The position numbers and the translations under genes are program-made. Shown here piece after piece: positions 37,201 through 45,188 of a stretch of 64,000 nt of DNA. A model generated the notes under the pieces. That model was not told the DNA's origin. It ran no database searches and saw nothing but the letters and a program-made list of their open reading frames with translations. Position 1 is the stretch's first letter; each line of letters opens with the position of its first letter. The stretch comes from Streptomyces sp. DG1A-41. GTDB lineage: Bacteria; Actinomycetota; Actinomycetes; Streptomycetales; Streptomycetaceae. The DNA lies in assembly GCF_037055355.1 (NCBI RefSeq), contig NZ_CP146350.1:8703001-8767000 (forward strand). Direction: 5' to 3'.

Positions 37201-38200
37201 CGGCCGCCGCCGAGAACGGCTTGCACCGCCCGTCCGGTGCGAGCGCGCCCGCTCTGCGGAAGGCGACGGTGACGGCCGGCGACAGCAGCAGGTTGACGCC
37301 GGCGGCGATCGCCGTGTCGCTCTCGCCCGTGCGCAGGCTGACACAGGCGTGGTGCACGGCGACCAGCGAGGACGAGCAGGCCGTGTCGACGGCCAGGCTC
37401 GGCCCCCGCGTGTCCAGGACGTAGGCGAGTCGTCCGGCGGTCACGCTCAGGGCGCCACCGGCGGGCGCCCAGGGATCGACGGCGGCCGGATCGGCGCCTG
37501 TGAGCTGCCCGTACTCGGGGGCCGACACCCCGACGAACACCCCGGTGGCGGTGCCCGCCAGGGACCCGGCCGGGAGGGCGGCGTGGTCGAGTGCCTCGTG
37601 GACGACCTCCAGCAGGATCCGCTGCTGGGGGTCCATCACCGCCGCCTCGCGCGGGGTGACGCGGAAGAAGTCCGCGTCGAACCCGGCGATGTCGTCGAGA
37701 TAGCCGCCGTGCGGATGCGCGTCGGCGGGCGGGAAGGCGGTGAAGTCGCGCCAGCGGTCCTCCGGGACGCTCCGGATCGCGTCGACGCCCTCGCTCATCA
37801 GTCGCCAGTAGCCGTCCGGGCCGTGCACTCCGCCGGGCAGCCGGCAGCCGACCCCGACGACGGCGACCGGCTCGGCGGTCCCGAGCGGCAGTCCGGCTCG
37901 CGGCAACGGCGCTGCCTTGGCTCGGGAGGTGACCGAGGCGCCCGAGTCGTCCGAGGCCTCCGCGTCGCACAGCCGCGCCACCAGGGCCTGACCGGTGGGC
38001 GTCTCCCACAGCAGCGTCGTCGGCAGCTCGCGGCCCGTCGCCCGGGACAGCTCACCGGCCAGGGCGACCGCGTCCCGCGAGGACATGCCGAGGTCGGCGA
38101 GCGGCCGGTCCATGGGGACGTCCTCGGGAGAGGAGCCGTACCAGACGGCCACCCGTTCGGCGATCAGGCGGCGCAGCGCGCCCTCGTCGAGGGGCCTCAT
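34202..38200 (-). CDS. Pks13-like type I polyketide synthase (ACP-KS-AT-ACP-TE)
   Basis: 1332 residues with a domain order identical to mycobacterial Pks13. N-terminal ACP (residues 1-80, Ser41 in 'DLGMSSRDAVALAG', the Pks13-type carrier motif). KS (about 111-535; Cys275 in 'DTACSSSL', His in 'EAHGTGTPLGDPIEAG' and 'GNLGHLESAAG'). AT (about 640-930; Ser in 'GHSMGEV' near 716). Second ACP ('DLGLDSLMAVRV', near 1023). TE ('GGWSFGGFVAQE' near 1140; His in 'VPGHHLSLLDP'). No reductive domains. The first ACP would take an acyl chain from the upstream ligase and the AT/second ACP a carboxyacyl unit, giving an alpha-alkyl beta-keto acid by Claisen condensation. ATG overlaps the ligase stop (ATGA). 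Confidence 0.9.
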   Translation of the reverse strand: MRPLDEGALRRLIAERVAVWYGSSPEDVPMDRPLADLGMSSRDAVALAGELSRATGRELPTTLLWETPTGQALVARLCDAEASDDSGASVTSRAKAAPLPRAGLPLGTAEPVAVVGVGCRLPGGVHGPDGYWRLMSEGVDAIRSVPEDRWRDFTAFPPADAHPHGGYLDDIAGFDADFFRVTPREAAVMDPQQRILLEVVHEALDHAALPAGSLAGTATGVFVGVSAPEYGQLTGADPAAVDPWAPAGGALSVTAGRLAYVLDTRGPSLAVDTACSSSLVAVHHACVSLRTGESDTAIAAGVNLLLSPAVTVAFRRAGALAPDGRCKPFSAAADGIGRGEGCAAVILKRLSDAERDGDRVLAVIRATAVNSDGRSNGLMAPNPAAQRALLESAYARAGLAAAQVDYVEAHGTGTPLGDPIEAGALGAVLGAGRDPDQPLLLGSVKGNLGHLESAAGIAGLVKTVLALHHDSIPPSLHCADGTSLTDERLRVVTEPEPWPRYGGTALAGVSGFGFGGTNAHVVLAEGPPGLVPVRQAEEPAARLYVLSDLDAGRVRDTAGRLADWLRENTAHPADVARTLAGRTGRGPVRAAVVARDRAQLFDALRALAAGRPDARVVTGDRDRVGHGTVWVFSGYGSQWPGMGRRLLAEEPAFAAAVQKLDPQLAPECGLSLYDHLSSGAGLDRLDVAQPVLFGLQLALAELWRSYGVEPAAVIGHSMGEVAAAVYAGALDVADGARVIAVRARLLSGLSGGAMAVVDLDDAELETLERDFPGVHVAVHSSPRQKVVTGEETAVAGLVRRLERQGRAARVMRVVGAGHSPQVDPLLPELAAALSGIRGRRPRVPVYSTVLDDPRGGCVFDAAHWAANLRRPVRLDRALASAAADGHTAFVEISPHPVLTGAVADTVPGALALATLRRDADGAEAFAGQLGALYVAGQRLPVPPGRVVDLPVPRWRHVRHWWTDGRARTEPVPEPAEPPADVAEPSSVLARLTHHVAAVTGHPATRVTPDTALADLGLDSLMAVRVRTAVEREFGIELPLRDLFAAATVEDAAARIQHALPREDTPLRPLRATGSRPPLFLVHAAGGPATVYRALTERLGQDRPVYGLERIEEARTVAQKARRYAEAIAAAHPHGPCLLGGWSFGGFVAQETARQLTAAGRDVPLVVLIDSVRPLPRPGVTRADRIRAHFEGFAVHVADAYGARLELPYDELVAMDDDRDRIDTVLRALRQAADVPPAALEHQRDSYLDMGIGEAHRPGRYDEPVVLYRATDPAPHTVHDPAYERDDEALGWDEVCPRLEVVPVPGHHLSLLDPPHVDAIAAHLSRVLAERAP

Positions 38201-39960
38201 CCCGCGGCACCCGCCGTCGCCGCACCGGCCTGCCCGCCGTACGCACCCTCCAGATACCGGGCCCGGGTCAGCGCCCGCGACACCTTCCCGCTGGAGGTAC
38301 GCGGCACCGTGCCCGGCGGCACCAGGACGACGTCGGCCAGCCGCAGCCCGTGCCGGGCGGACACGGCACCGCGCACGGCCCGCACCACGGCCGGCACGTC
38401 GAGCTCGGCGAGGCGCGCGGTCCGCGCGTGCTCCGCCACGATCACCACCCGCTCACCGCCGCCGCCCGGCACGGCGAACGCCGCGAGCCGGTCCCGGCGC
38501 ACCGCCGGGTCCGCCTCCTGGGCCGTCGCCTCGACGTCCTGCGGATAATGGTTGCGGCCGTCGACGATGATCAGGTCCTTCAGCCGCCCCGTGACGACCA
38601 GCTGCCCCTCCAGCACCGTCCCCAGATCGCCCGTCCGCAGCCAGCCGCCCGGAGCGGCCGCGGCGTCCGCGAACTCGGCGCCGAAGACGTCCTCCGCTCC
38701 CCGGCTCCAGTAGCCCCGGCCGACATTGGGCCCCTGCACCCAGATCTCCCCGACCTCGCCCTCCGACAGCAGGGCCCGCGTCACCGGGTCGGCGATACGG
38801 ACCCGCTGGCCCGCCGGGGTGCCACAGCCCGCCAGCAGCACCGCCCGGGGATCGTCCGGCCGCGCCGGCAGGGCCTTCCCGGCGGCCAGGGCGTCACGGT
38901 CCAGCGCGAACCGGCTGAGCGGCTCACCCGGCCGGGCCGCGCAGACGAACACGGTGGCCTCGGCCAGCCCGTACGACGGGCAGTGCGTCTGCGGTGCCAG
39001 GCCCTGCCCGGCGAACGCGGCGTGGAAACGGTCGGCCGTGCCCGGCCGGACCGGCTCGCTGCCGTTGATCAGCGCGGTCACCCGGTCCAGCCGCAGGCCC
39101 GCCTTCTGGTCCTCGGAGACGCTCGCGGCGCAGTAGTCGTAGGCGAAGTTGGGCGCGGCGCTCACGGCGCTGGGATGCGCGGCGAGCAGCCGCAGCCAGC
39201 GCACCGGCTCGTGCAGGAAGGCGGCCGGGTCCATGAGCACCGACAGCGCCCCGCGCACCACCGGGGCCGCGGCACTGAGCACCAGCCCCATGTCGTGGTA
39301 GAGCGGCAGCCAGCCCACGCAGGTCACCGGACGGGTGTCGGCACCGTAGGCGGTGAGCGCCTGGCGGGCGTTGGCGACGACGTTGCCGTGGCTGATCTCC
39401 ACACCCGCCGGGGCGCGGGTCGACCCGGAGGTGTACTGGAGATAGGCGGTCGCCTCGGCGTCCGTCGGGACGGGCCGCCAGTCGCGGGCGGCCTCGTCGG
39501 CCACCTGGTCCGCCACCACGATCCGCGGCCCGTCGGGGCCGAGGAGGTCACGCACCTCGTCCCGGCAGCGGCTCGTGGTCACGACGACCGAGGGACGCGC
39601 GTCGGCCAGGACACCCGCGAGCCGGTCCGCGTGCCCGGACAGGCCCGGCGGATACAGCGGCACGGCGACCAGCCCGGCGGCCAGGGCCGCGAGGAAGGCG
39701 GTCACGTACTCCGTGCCCTGCGGACACAGCAGCGCGATTCGGTCCCCCGGCCCGGCCTGGTCGGCGAGGCGCGCGGCCAGCGCCCGCACCCGTACGTCCA
39801 GGCGGCGCCAGGTCAGGGTGCGGTGGACGCCGCGCGAGTGCGGTGCCGGGTGCTCGACGAAGGTGAACGCCCTGCGGTCCGGGGTGGTTTCGGCCCAGTG
39901 CCGGACGTACTCCGGCAGCGTGGGGCACACGGGCGCGAGCGGGGGGCGGCGGCTGTCCAT
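38197..39960 (-). CDS. Fatty-acyl-AMP ligase (FadD32-like)
   Basis: A 587-residue adenylate-forming enzyme of the FAAL type: 'CPQGTEYVTAFLAALAAGLV', 'AVPLYPPG', the P-loop 'YLQYTSGSTRAPAGV', 'LPLYHDMGLV', and 'TGDLGTVLEGQLVVTGRLKD' near the hinge. These are FAAL signatures rather than acyl-CoA synthetase ones. It would activate a fatty acid as acyl-AMP and load the N-terminal ACP of the adjacent PKS, as FadD32 does for Pks13. ATG 39960 has a GAGGAG site; a GTG at 40065 overlapping the carboxylase stop (GTGA) would add 35 low-complexity residues. Its TGA overlaps the PKS start. Confidence 0.9.
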   Translation of the reverse strand: MDSRRPPLAPVCPTLPEYVRHWAETTPDRRAFTFVEHPAPHSRGVHRTLTWRRLDVRVRALAARLADQAGPGDRIALLCPQGTEYVTAFLAALAAGLVAVPLYPPGLSGHADRLAGVLADARPSVVVTTSRCRDEVRDLLGPDGPRIVVADQVADEAARDWRPVPTDAEATAYLQYTSGSTRAPAGVEISHGNVVANARQALTAYGADTRPVTCVGWLPLYHDMGLVLSAAAPVVRGALSVLMDPAAFLHEPVRWLRLLAAHPSAVSAAPNFAYDYCAASVSEDQKAGLRLDRVTALINGSEPVRPGTADRFHAAFAGQGLAPQTHCPSYGLAEATVFVCAARPGEPLSRFALDRDALAAGKALPARPDDPRAVLLAGCGTPAGQRVRIADPVTRALLSEGEVGEIWVQGPNVGRGYWSRGAEDVFGAEFADAAAAPGGWLRTGDLGTVLEGQLVVTGRLKDLIIVDGRNHYPQDVEATAQEADPAVRRDRLAAFAVPGGGGERVVIVAEHARTARLAELDVPAVVRAVRGAVSARHGLRLADVVLVPPGTVPRTSSGKVSRALTRARYLEGAYGGQAGAATAGAAG

Positions 39961-40061
39961 CAGGCGGGGCTCCTCACGGCGCGGATCGGCGTACGGCGCA
40001 TATCGCGTACGGCCTGGATCGGCTATGGCACGGATCGGCTTACGGGTCGCGAACGGGGAGG

Positions 40062-41636
40062 TCACAGCGGGATGTTGCCGTGCCGGCGCTCCGGCATCGG
40101 CGCGCGTTTGCCGCGCAGGGCGCGCAGCGCGCGGCAGATCTGTTCCCGGGTCTCGCGCGGCGCGATGACGGCGTCGACATAGCCGCGCTCGGCGGCGAGA
40201 TAGGGCGTGCCGTGGGTGCGCTCGTACGCGCTGAGCAGGCGGGCTCGCAGCGCCTCGGGGTCGTCGGCCGCGGCGAGCTCACGCCGGTGCAGAACGCCCA
40301 CGGCTCCCTCGGCACCCATGACGGCGATACGGGCGGTGGGCCAGGCGAGGTTCACGTCGGCGCCCAGATGCTTGGAGCCCATCACCGCGTATCCGCCACC
40401 GTAGGCCTTGCGCACCACGACCGTGACCTTGGGGACGGTCGCCTCGGCGTAGGCGTACAGCAGCTTCGCGCCGCGCCGGATGATGCCGGCCTGCTCCTGC
40501 CGTACCCCGGACAGATACCCGGGCACGTCGGCGAAGGTCAGCAGCGGGATGCCGAACGCGTCGCAGAACCGCACGAACCGCGCCGCCTTCTCCGAGGCGT
40601 CGATGTCGAGAACCCCGGCAGCGTGCAGCGGCTGGTTGGCGACGACGCCCACCGAGCGGCCCTCGATCCGGGCCAGGGCGCAGATGATGTTCGGCGCGAA
40701 CAGCTCCTGCACCTGGAGCAGTTCACCGTCGTCGACGACCGCGTGCAGGATCGCCCGCATGTCGTAGGCCTCGCCCACCCGGTCCGGGACGACCTCGTCG
40801 AGCGGCGCCCCCGGCGGCGCGTGCCCGGAGGCGTACTCCGGGGGCCGTTCCAGGTTGTTGGCCGGGAGGTACGACAGCAGGTCGCGCACGGTGTCGAGGG
40901 CGTCCTCCTCGTCGGCGGCCAGGAAGTGGGCGTTGCCGTTGACCGTGTTGCTGGTGCGGGCGCCGCCCAGCTCCTCGGCCGTGGTGCGTTCGCCGGTGAC
41001 CGTCTCGATGACGTCCGGGCCGGTGACGAACATGTGCGAGGCGCCGTCCACCATCACCGTGAAGTCGGTGATCGCCGGCGAGTACGCTGCGCCGCCCGCG
41101 CACGGGCCCAGGACGACCGAGATCTGCGGGATCACCCCGGACGCCTTGACGTTGCGGCGCACCAGCTCGGCGTAGAGGGCGAGGGCGGCGACACCCTCCT
41201 GGATGCGGGCCCCGCCGGAGTCGTTGAGGCCGATCACCGGGCAGCCGGTCTTGAGGGCGAGCTCCATCAGCGCGACGGTCTTCTCGCCGAAGGCCTCGCC
41301 CATGCTGCCGCCGAACACCGTGGAGTCCTGGGCGAACACGCACACCGGGCGGCCGTCGACCGTGCCGTACCCGGTGATCACCCCGTCGCCGTAGGGGCGG
41401 CGGGCATCGTGTCCGGCGGGCCGGGCCCGGACGAACAGGCCGGTCTCCGTGAAGGAGTCCTTGTCCACGAGCCTCTCGATCCGCTCCCGGGCCGAGAACT
41501 CCCCGCGTCTGCGCGGCCCGCCCGGCGACACCGCCTGGTCACGACGGCGCTCCAGGGCGGCGACGCGTTCCGCGGTGCTCGCGGGTGCGCGCGTCGCCGA
41601 TTCCCCCGGACCGGGTGCTGTCACCTCTGTGCTCAC
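40062..41636 (-). CDS. Acyl-CoA carboxylase carboxyltransferase beta subunit (AccD4/PccB-like)
   Basis: A 524-residue biotin-dependent carboxyltransferase: N-terminal 'RRRGEFSARERIERLVDKDS', first oxyanion region 'GLNDSGGARIQEGVAAL', 'GPCAGGAAYSPAITDF', second 'YGGGYAVMGSKHLGADVNLA', C-terminal 'IAPRETREQICRALRALRGK'. These are PccB/AccD features. GTG 41636 has GGAGGT 5-6 nt upstream. First gene of the operon carboxylase-ligase-PKS-esterase; it would make the alpha-carboxyacyl-CoA extender for the PKS, as AccD4 does in mycolate synthesis. The biotinylated alpha subunit must be encoded elsewhere. A propionyl-CoA carboxylase role alone cannot be excluded. Confidence 0.88.
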   Translation of the reverse strand: MSTEVTAPGPGESATRAPASTAERVAALERRRDQAVSPGGPRRRGEFSARERIERLVDKDSFTETGLFVRARPAGHDARRPYGDGVITGYGTVDGRPVCVFAQDSTVFGGSMGEAFGEKTVALMELALKTGCPVIGLNDSGGARIQEGVAALALYAELVRRNVKASGVIPQISVVLGPCAGGAAYSPAITDFTVMVDGASHMFVTGPDVIETVTGERTTAEELGGARTSNTVNGNAHFLAADEEDALDTVRDLLSYLPANNLERPPEYASGHAPPGAPLDEVVPDRVGEAYDMRAILHAVVDDGELLQVQELFAPNIICALARIEGRSVGVVANQPLHAAGVLDIDASEKAARFVRFCDAFGIPLLTFADVPGYLSGVRQEQAGIIRRGAKLLYAYAEATVPKVTVVVRKAYGGGYAVMGSKHLGADVNLAWPTARIAVMGAEGAVGVLHRRELAAADDPEALRARLLSAYERTHGTPYLAAERGYVDAVIAPRETREQICRALRALRGKRAPMPERRHGNIPL

Positions 41637-41789
41637 AACCACCTCCGAAGCGGTTCTCGAATATGGCAGCGAGGCGGGGGAGCGCCGTGCCGATCGCCGT
41701 TCCGTGTGGGGGAATTGAGTCCTCCGGAGCGGGGTTTCATCCCCGTGTGACAAGGGACCGCCGCCCCGGACGCCGAAGGGGAGGGCGCG

Positions 41790-41812
41790 ATTCAGCTGCC
41801 CGAGTGCTGAAT
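41790..41812. promoter_or_regulatory. Inverted repeat in the divergent carboxylase/reductase promoter
   Basis: ATTCAGC and GCTGAAT (7-bp perfect arms, 9-nt spacer) lie in the 265-bp gap between the PKS operon (leftward) and the aldo/keto reductase (rightward). The size and place fit a regulator-binding site that could act on both; nothing identifies the protein. Confidence 0.4.
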
Positions 41813-41901
41813 GCGTTCCCCTTCTTCTATTGGACCTCGGGCCGCTGGGCGTCCACGCTGGAGTGCACCATCGCCCGACAGCCGGAAGAGGTCACGAGCA
41901 C

Positions 41902-42759
41902 ATGCACACCCGCCGCATCGGTGATGTCGACGTCAGCGCGATCGGCCTGGGCGCGATGCCCATGTCCATCGAGGGACGACCCGACGAGGAACGCTCCCTC
42001 GCCACCATCCACGCCGCGCTCGACGCCGGCGTGACCCTGATCGACACTGCGGACGCCTACCACCGCGACGCCGACGAGGTCGGTCACAACGAGACCCTGA
42101 TAGCCAAGGCCCTCGCCTCCCACGACCGAGGCGGCGACGTCCTGGTCGCCACCAAGGGCGGCCATCTGCGCCCCGGCGACGGCAGCTGGACGCTCGACGG
42201 CAGCCCCCGCCACCTCAAGGAGGCCTGCGAGGCCTCCCTGCGCCGGCTCGGCGTCGAGGCCATCGGGCTCTACCAGTTCCACCGCCCCGACCCGCGCGTC
42301 CCCTACGCCGAGTCCGTCGGCGCGATCCGGGACCTGCTGGACGAGGGCAAGATCCGCATGGCCGGCATCTCGAACGCGAACCCCGAGCAGATCCGGCTGG
42401 CCGACGAGATCCTCGGCGGCCGCCTGGTCTCCGTGCAGAACCAGTTCTCCCCGGCCTTCCGCTCCAGCGAGCCGGAGCTGGACCTGTGCGACGAACTCGG
42501 CATCGCGTTCCTGCCCTGGAGCCCCCTCGGCGGGATCTCGAAGGCGGGCGAACTCGGCTCGGGTCACGCCCCCTTCGCCCGCATCGCCGACGCGCACGGC
42601 GTGAGCCCGCAGCGAGTGTGCCTGGCGTGGATGCTCGCCAAGTCGCCCGTGGTCGTCCCGATCCCGGGCGCCAGCCGCCCCGAGACCATCCGTGACTCGC
42701 TCGCCGCCACCGACCTCACCCTGACGCCCCAGGAGCTGGCGGAGCTGGACGCCGCCTGA
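41902..42759 (+). CDS. Aldo/keto reductase
   Basis: A 285-residue NADPH-dependent (beta/alpha)8 reductase: 'LIDTADAYHRD' with the catalytic Asp/Tyr, Lys in 'VLVATKGGHL', 'YQFHRPDPRVPY' with His, and cofactor-binding 'VVPIPGASRPETI'. ATG 41902 follows 'ggaagagg'. Divergent from the carboxylase-ligase-PKS operon. Pks13-type products need reduction of a beta-keto group, done by a short-chain reductase in mycobacteria; a link with this reductase is only a speculation. Confidence 0.9.
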   Translation: MHTRRIGDVDVSAIGLGAMPMSIEGRPDEERSLATIHAALDAGVTLIDTADAYHRDADEVGHNETLIAKALASHDRGGDVLVATKGGHLRPGDGSWTLDGSPRHLKEACEASLRRLGVEAIGLYQFHRPDPRVPYAESVGAIRDLLDEGKIRMAGISNANPEQIRLADEILGGRLVSVQNQFSPAFRSSEPELDLCDELGIAFLPWSPLGGISKAGELGSGHAPFARIADAHGVSPQRVCLAWMLAKSPVVVPIPGASRPETIRDSLAATDLTLTPQELAELDAA

Positions 42760-42794
42760 GCAGCTCGCCTGACAGCCCCTCAGAAACGATCAGA

Positions 42795-42867
42795 TCTCGT
42801 CAAATCCGCCCCTGACGAGAAAAACGTGTGAATGTTTTCGCGTGGTTCGGGCATACGCAGCGAAAAC
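42795..42867 (+). promoter_or_regulatory. Two consecutive hairpins before the DUF5133 gene
   Basis: The first, TCTCGTCA/TGACGAGA (42795-42820, 8-bp perfect arms, 10-nt loop followed by AAAAA), can terminate the reductase transcript. The second, GTTTTCGC/GCGAAAAC (42834-42867), ends 18 nt before the DUF5133 start and would lie in its leader, partly flanking the ribosome site. Confidence 0.5.
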
Positions 42868-42884
42868 AGAGAGAGGGGCGCTAC

Positions 42885-43136
42885 GTGCTCGTACCGGACC
42901 GGAAGGTCGTCAGGGAGTTGCTGACGCGGTACGCGTCGCTGAGGATCGCTCAGGCGGAGAGGCGCGTGCCGACGGCGGCACGCGAGCTGGAGGACGTCAG
43001 CTACACGCTGTGCGTGATGATGGGAACGTCCGACATCACCGACGCCATCGCCAGGGCCGACGCCCTGCTGCTCACCAAGGAGCGGTCCGAGGAAGCGGAC
43101 GCGGACGGGGAGAACGGCCTGACGCCGGTCGGCTGA
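42885..43136 (+). CDS. DUF5133 domain protein
   Basis: An 83-residue helical protein. 'DRKVVRELLTRYASLRIAQA' and 'RELEDVSYTLCVMMGTSDIT' match DUF5133, a small Streptomyces-enriched family of unknown function often found near regulatory or secondary-metabolite genes. GTG 42885 is preceded by 'gagagggg' at good spacing; an ATG 19 codons upstream ('MNVFAWFGHTQ') is less likely because it falls between the arms of a hairpin and lacks a ribosome site. Confidence 0.75.
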   Translation: MLVPDRKVVRELLTRYASLRIAQAERRVPTAARELEDVSYTLCVMMGTSDITDAIARADALLLTKERSEEADADGENGLTPVG

Positions 43137-43153
43137 CATCTCGTAGGGCCCGG

Positions 43154-44152
43154 TCATGAACCGGGTATCGCCCCGGCGGCCTGTGAGCGGGCCGCCGGGG
43201 CGTTCGCCTTTCCGTGGAACGCCGTGCGATACGCGTACGGCGTCGTGCCCACCACCTTGCGGAACCGCTCCCGGAACGCCGTCGGCGAGCCGAACCCCGC
43301 CTGCCGCGCGATCCGTTCCACGGAGTGGTCGGTGTTCTCCAGCAGGTACTGGGCACGCCGCACCCGCGCCCGCAGCAGCCACTGCAACGGTGTGGTGCCG
43401 GTCTGCTCGCGGAAGCGGCGGCTGAACGTCCGCTCGCTCATCCCCGCGCGCTCCGCCAGCGCACTGAGCGTCACTTCGTGCGCGAGGTTGTCCTCGATCC
43501 ACTCCAGCACCGGCTCCAGCGCCGACCCCCGGGGCACCGGCGGGTGCTCGTGCACGATGAACTGGGCCTGCCCGCCCTCCCGTTCCAGCGGCATGACCGA
43601 CATCCGAGCGATGTTCGCCGCGACGGCCGACCCCAGGTCCCGCCGGATCATGTGCAGGCACAGGTCCAGCGCGGCGGCCGCACCGGCCGAGGTGAGGATC
43701 TGCCCGTTGTCGACGTACAGCACGTCCGGCTCCACCTCGACCTGCGGGAAGCGGCGGGCCAGCTCGCCCGCGGCCACCCAGTGCGTGGTGGCGCGAAGCC
43801 CGTCCAGCAGCCCCGCCTCCGCCAGCACGAAGGCGCCCACGCACACCGACGCGATCCGGGTACCGGCCGCGGCGGCCTGCCGCAGGGCCGCCAGCACAGG
43901 CTCGGACGGCGGCGCGGCCTCGGGGGAGCAGCCGGGCACGATGATCGTGTCGGCCTCCGCCAGCGCCTCAAGGTCCCGGTCGACGCGCAGGGTGAAACCG
44001 CCGTCCGCGCGCACCTCCGGCGTCTCGGCACACAGCCGGACCCGGTAGGCCGGCCGCCCGTCCGGCATATGGGTCCAGGCGAACGTCTGCTGGGGCGCCG
44101 CCATGTCGAACGGCACCACTCGATCGAGGACCAGGATCGCCACGGAGTGCAT
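43154..44152 (-). CDS. GlxA-family AraC-type transcriptional regulator
   Basis: A 332-residue regulator: an N-terminal DJ-1/PfpI-like domain ('VAILVLDRVVPFDMAAP', elbow 'IASVCVGAFVLAEAGLLDG') followed by an AraC C-terminus with two helix-turn-helix motifs ('VTLSALAERAGMSERTFSRR', 'SVERIARQAGFGSPTAFRER'). ATG 44152. It is divergent from a small membrane protein gene that may be its target. Ligand unknown. Confidence 0.9.
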   Translation of the reverse strand: MHSVAILVLDRVVPFDMAAPQQTFAWTHMPDGRPAYRVRLCAETPEVRADGGFTLRVDRDLEALAEADTIIVPGCSPEAAPPSEPVLAALRQAAAAGTRIASVCVGAFVLAEAGLLDGLRATTHWVAAGELARRFPQVEVEPDVLYVDNGQILTSAGAAAALDLCLHMIRRDLGSAVAANIARMSVMPLEREGGQAQFIVHEHPPVPRGSALEPVLEWIEDNLAHEVTLSALAERAGMSERTFSRRFREQTGTTPLQWLLRARVRRAQYLLENTDHSVERIARQAGFGSPTAFRERFRKVVGTTPYAYRTAFHGKANAPAARSQAAGAIPGS

Positions 44153-44340
44153 GACCGCCACCTTAGGCGCCTTCCCGCCAGGCGCACGAACCGCCGATGC
44201 GCCGGCCCGTGACACAAGAGGGCAGGTCACAGGAGTTGGCGGGAATCCGTTGGAAGCTGTCGTTTCAGCCCATGGGCGATCACACCCGAGCTCCCTAACG
44301 TGGGCCCGGCACCGTCGACCGCATCATGGAAAGAGCCCCG

Positions 44341-44814
44341 GTGACCAAGATTTTGCTGTCCCTGCATGTGCTGGCCGCCATCGTCGCCGTCGGTCCCGTG
44401 ACCGTCGCGGCCAGCATGTTCCCGCCCGCGGCGCGCCGCGCCGTCCCCGCGGGCGGCGACGCCCCCGACCCGTCGGCGGTGAGCACGGTCGCGCTGCTGC
44501 ACCGCATCTGCCGCGTCTACGCCGGTATCGGACTGACCGTCCCGCTCTTCGGGTTCGCCACCGGAGCCGCGATGGGCGTCCTGGGCAGCGGATGGCTCGT
44601 CACGTCCATCGCGCTGACCGCCGCCGCCGCCGGCATCCTGGTCGCCTTCGTCCTGCCCCGCCAGGAGGAACTCCTCGGCCGGCTGAACGGCGAACAGACC
44701 GTCGAGCACCGCAACACCGTTCAACTCGCCATGTTCACCGGCATTTTCAACCTCCTGTGGGCGACGGTCACCGTTTTGATGATCGTCCGGCCGGGCTCCA
44801 CGACAGGAGCCTGA
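44341..44814 (+). CDS. Small integral membrane protein (four helices)
   Basis: A 157-residue membrane protein, about four hydrophobic helices, beginning 'MTKILLSLHVLAAIVAVGPV' in the style of DUF2269-type proteins. GTG 44341 has 'ggaaag' upstream and places the first helix right at the N-terminus; an ATG five codons earlier lacks a ribosome site. Divergently transcribed from the GlxA-like regulator. Function unknown. Confidence 0.7.
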   Translation: MTKILLSLHVLAAIVAVGPVTVAASMFPPAARRAVPAGGDAPDPSAVSTVALLHRICRVYAGIGLTVPLFGFATGAAMGVLGSGWLVTSIALTAAAAGILVAFVLPRQEELLGRLNGEQTVEHRNTVQLAMFTGIFNLLWATVTVLMIVRPGSTTGA

Positions 44815-44953
44815 GCCCCGGCCGCCCGCATGTCACGGATGTTCGGTCTGCGTCAAGTCCACCCGGGTAATTCACACTCCGGGGCACCCGTCCGCCTACA
44901 CTCGGCTCTCTCGCCCCCGTACGGGGCCGACGAGCAGAAAGGCGCGTTGACGG

Positions 44954-45157
44954 GTGTTCCAGGATTCCCCCATCTACGACCGACTCATCGCGGAGTGCGG
45001 CGATGTGCCCACCCAGGTTCGCCGTGAGGCCGAACGCGTGAGCAGGGAACTGGAGCTGGTCATGAGGCCCGCACAGTCCCCCGGCTACGACCGAGCGCAC
45101 TCCCCGGGGGCCGGGTGGCAGCGCACGGCCATGCTGCCCGGGCCGCGGCCGCAGTGA
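44954..45157 (+). CDS. Small hypothetical protein, 67 aa
   Basis: A 67-residue protein, 'MFQDSPIYDRLIAECGDVPT', then a basic helix 'QVRREAERVSRELELVM' and a Pro-rich tail. GTG start with 'aaagg' about 12 nt upstream; a TACACT hexamer near 44898 could be its -10. It is convergent with the ATP-grasp RiPP ligase (31 nt between stops). Resembles small proteins frequent in Streptomyces but no family was assigned. Confidence 0.55.
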   Translation: MFQDSPIYDRLIAECGDVPTQVRREAERVSRELELVMRPAQSPGYDRAHSPGAGWQRTAMLPGPRPQ

Positions 45158-45188
45158 ACCGGGACCGGTGGACGGCCGGTCCCGGTGC

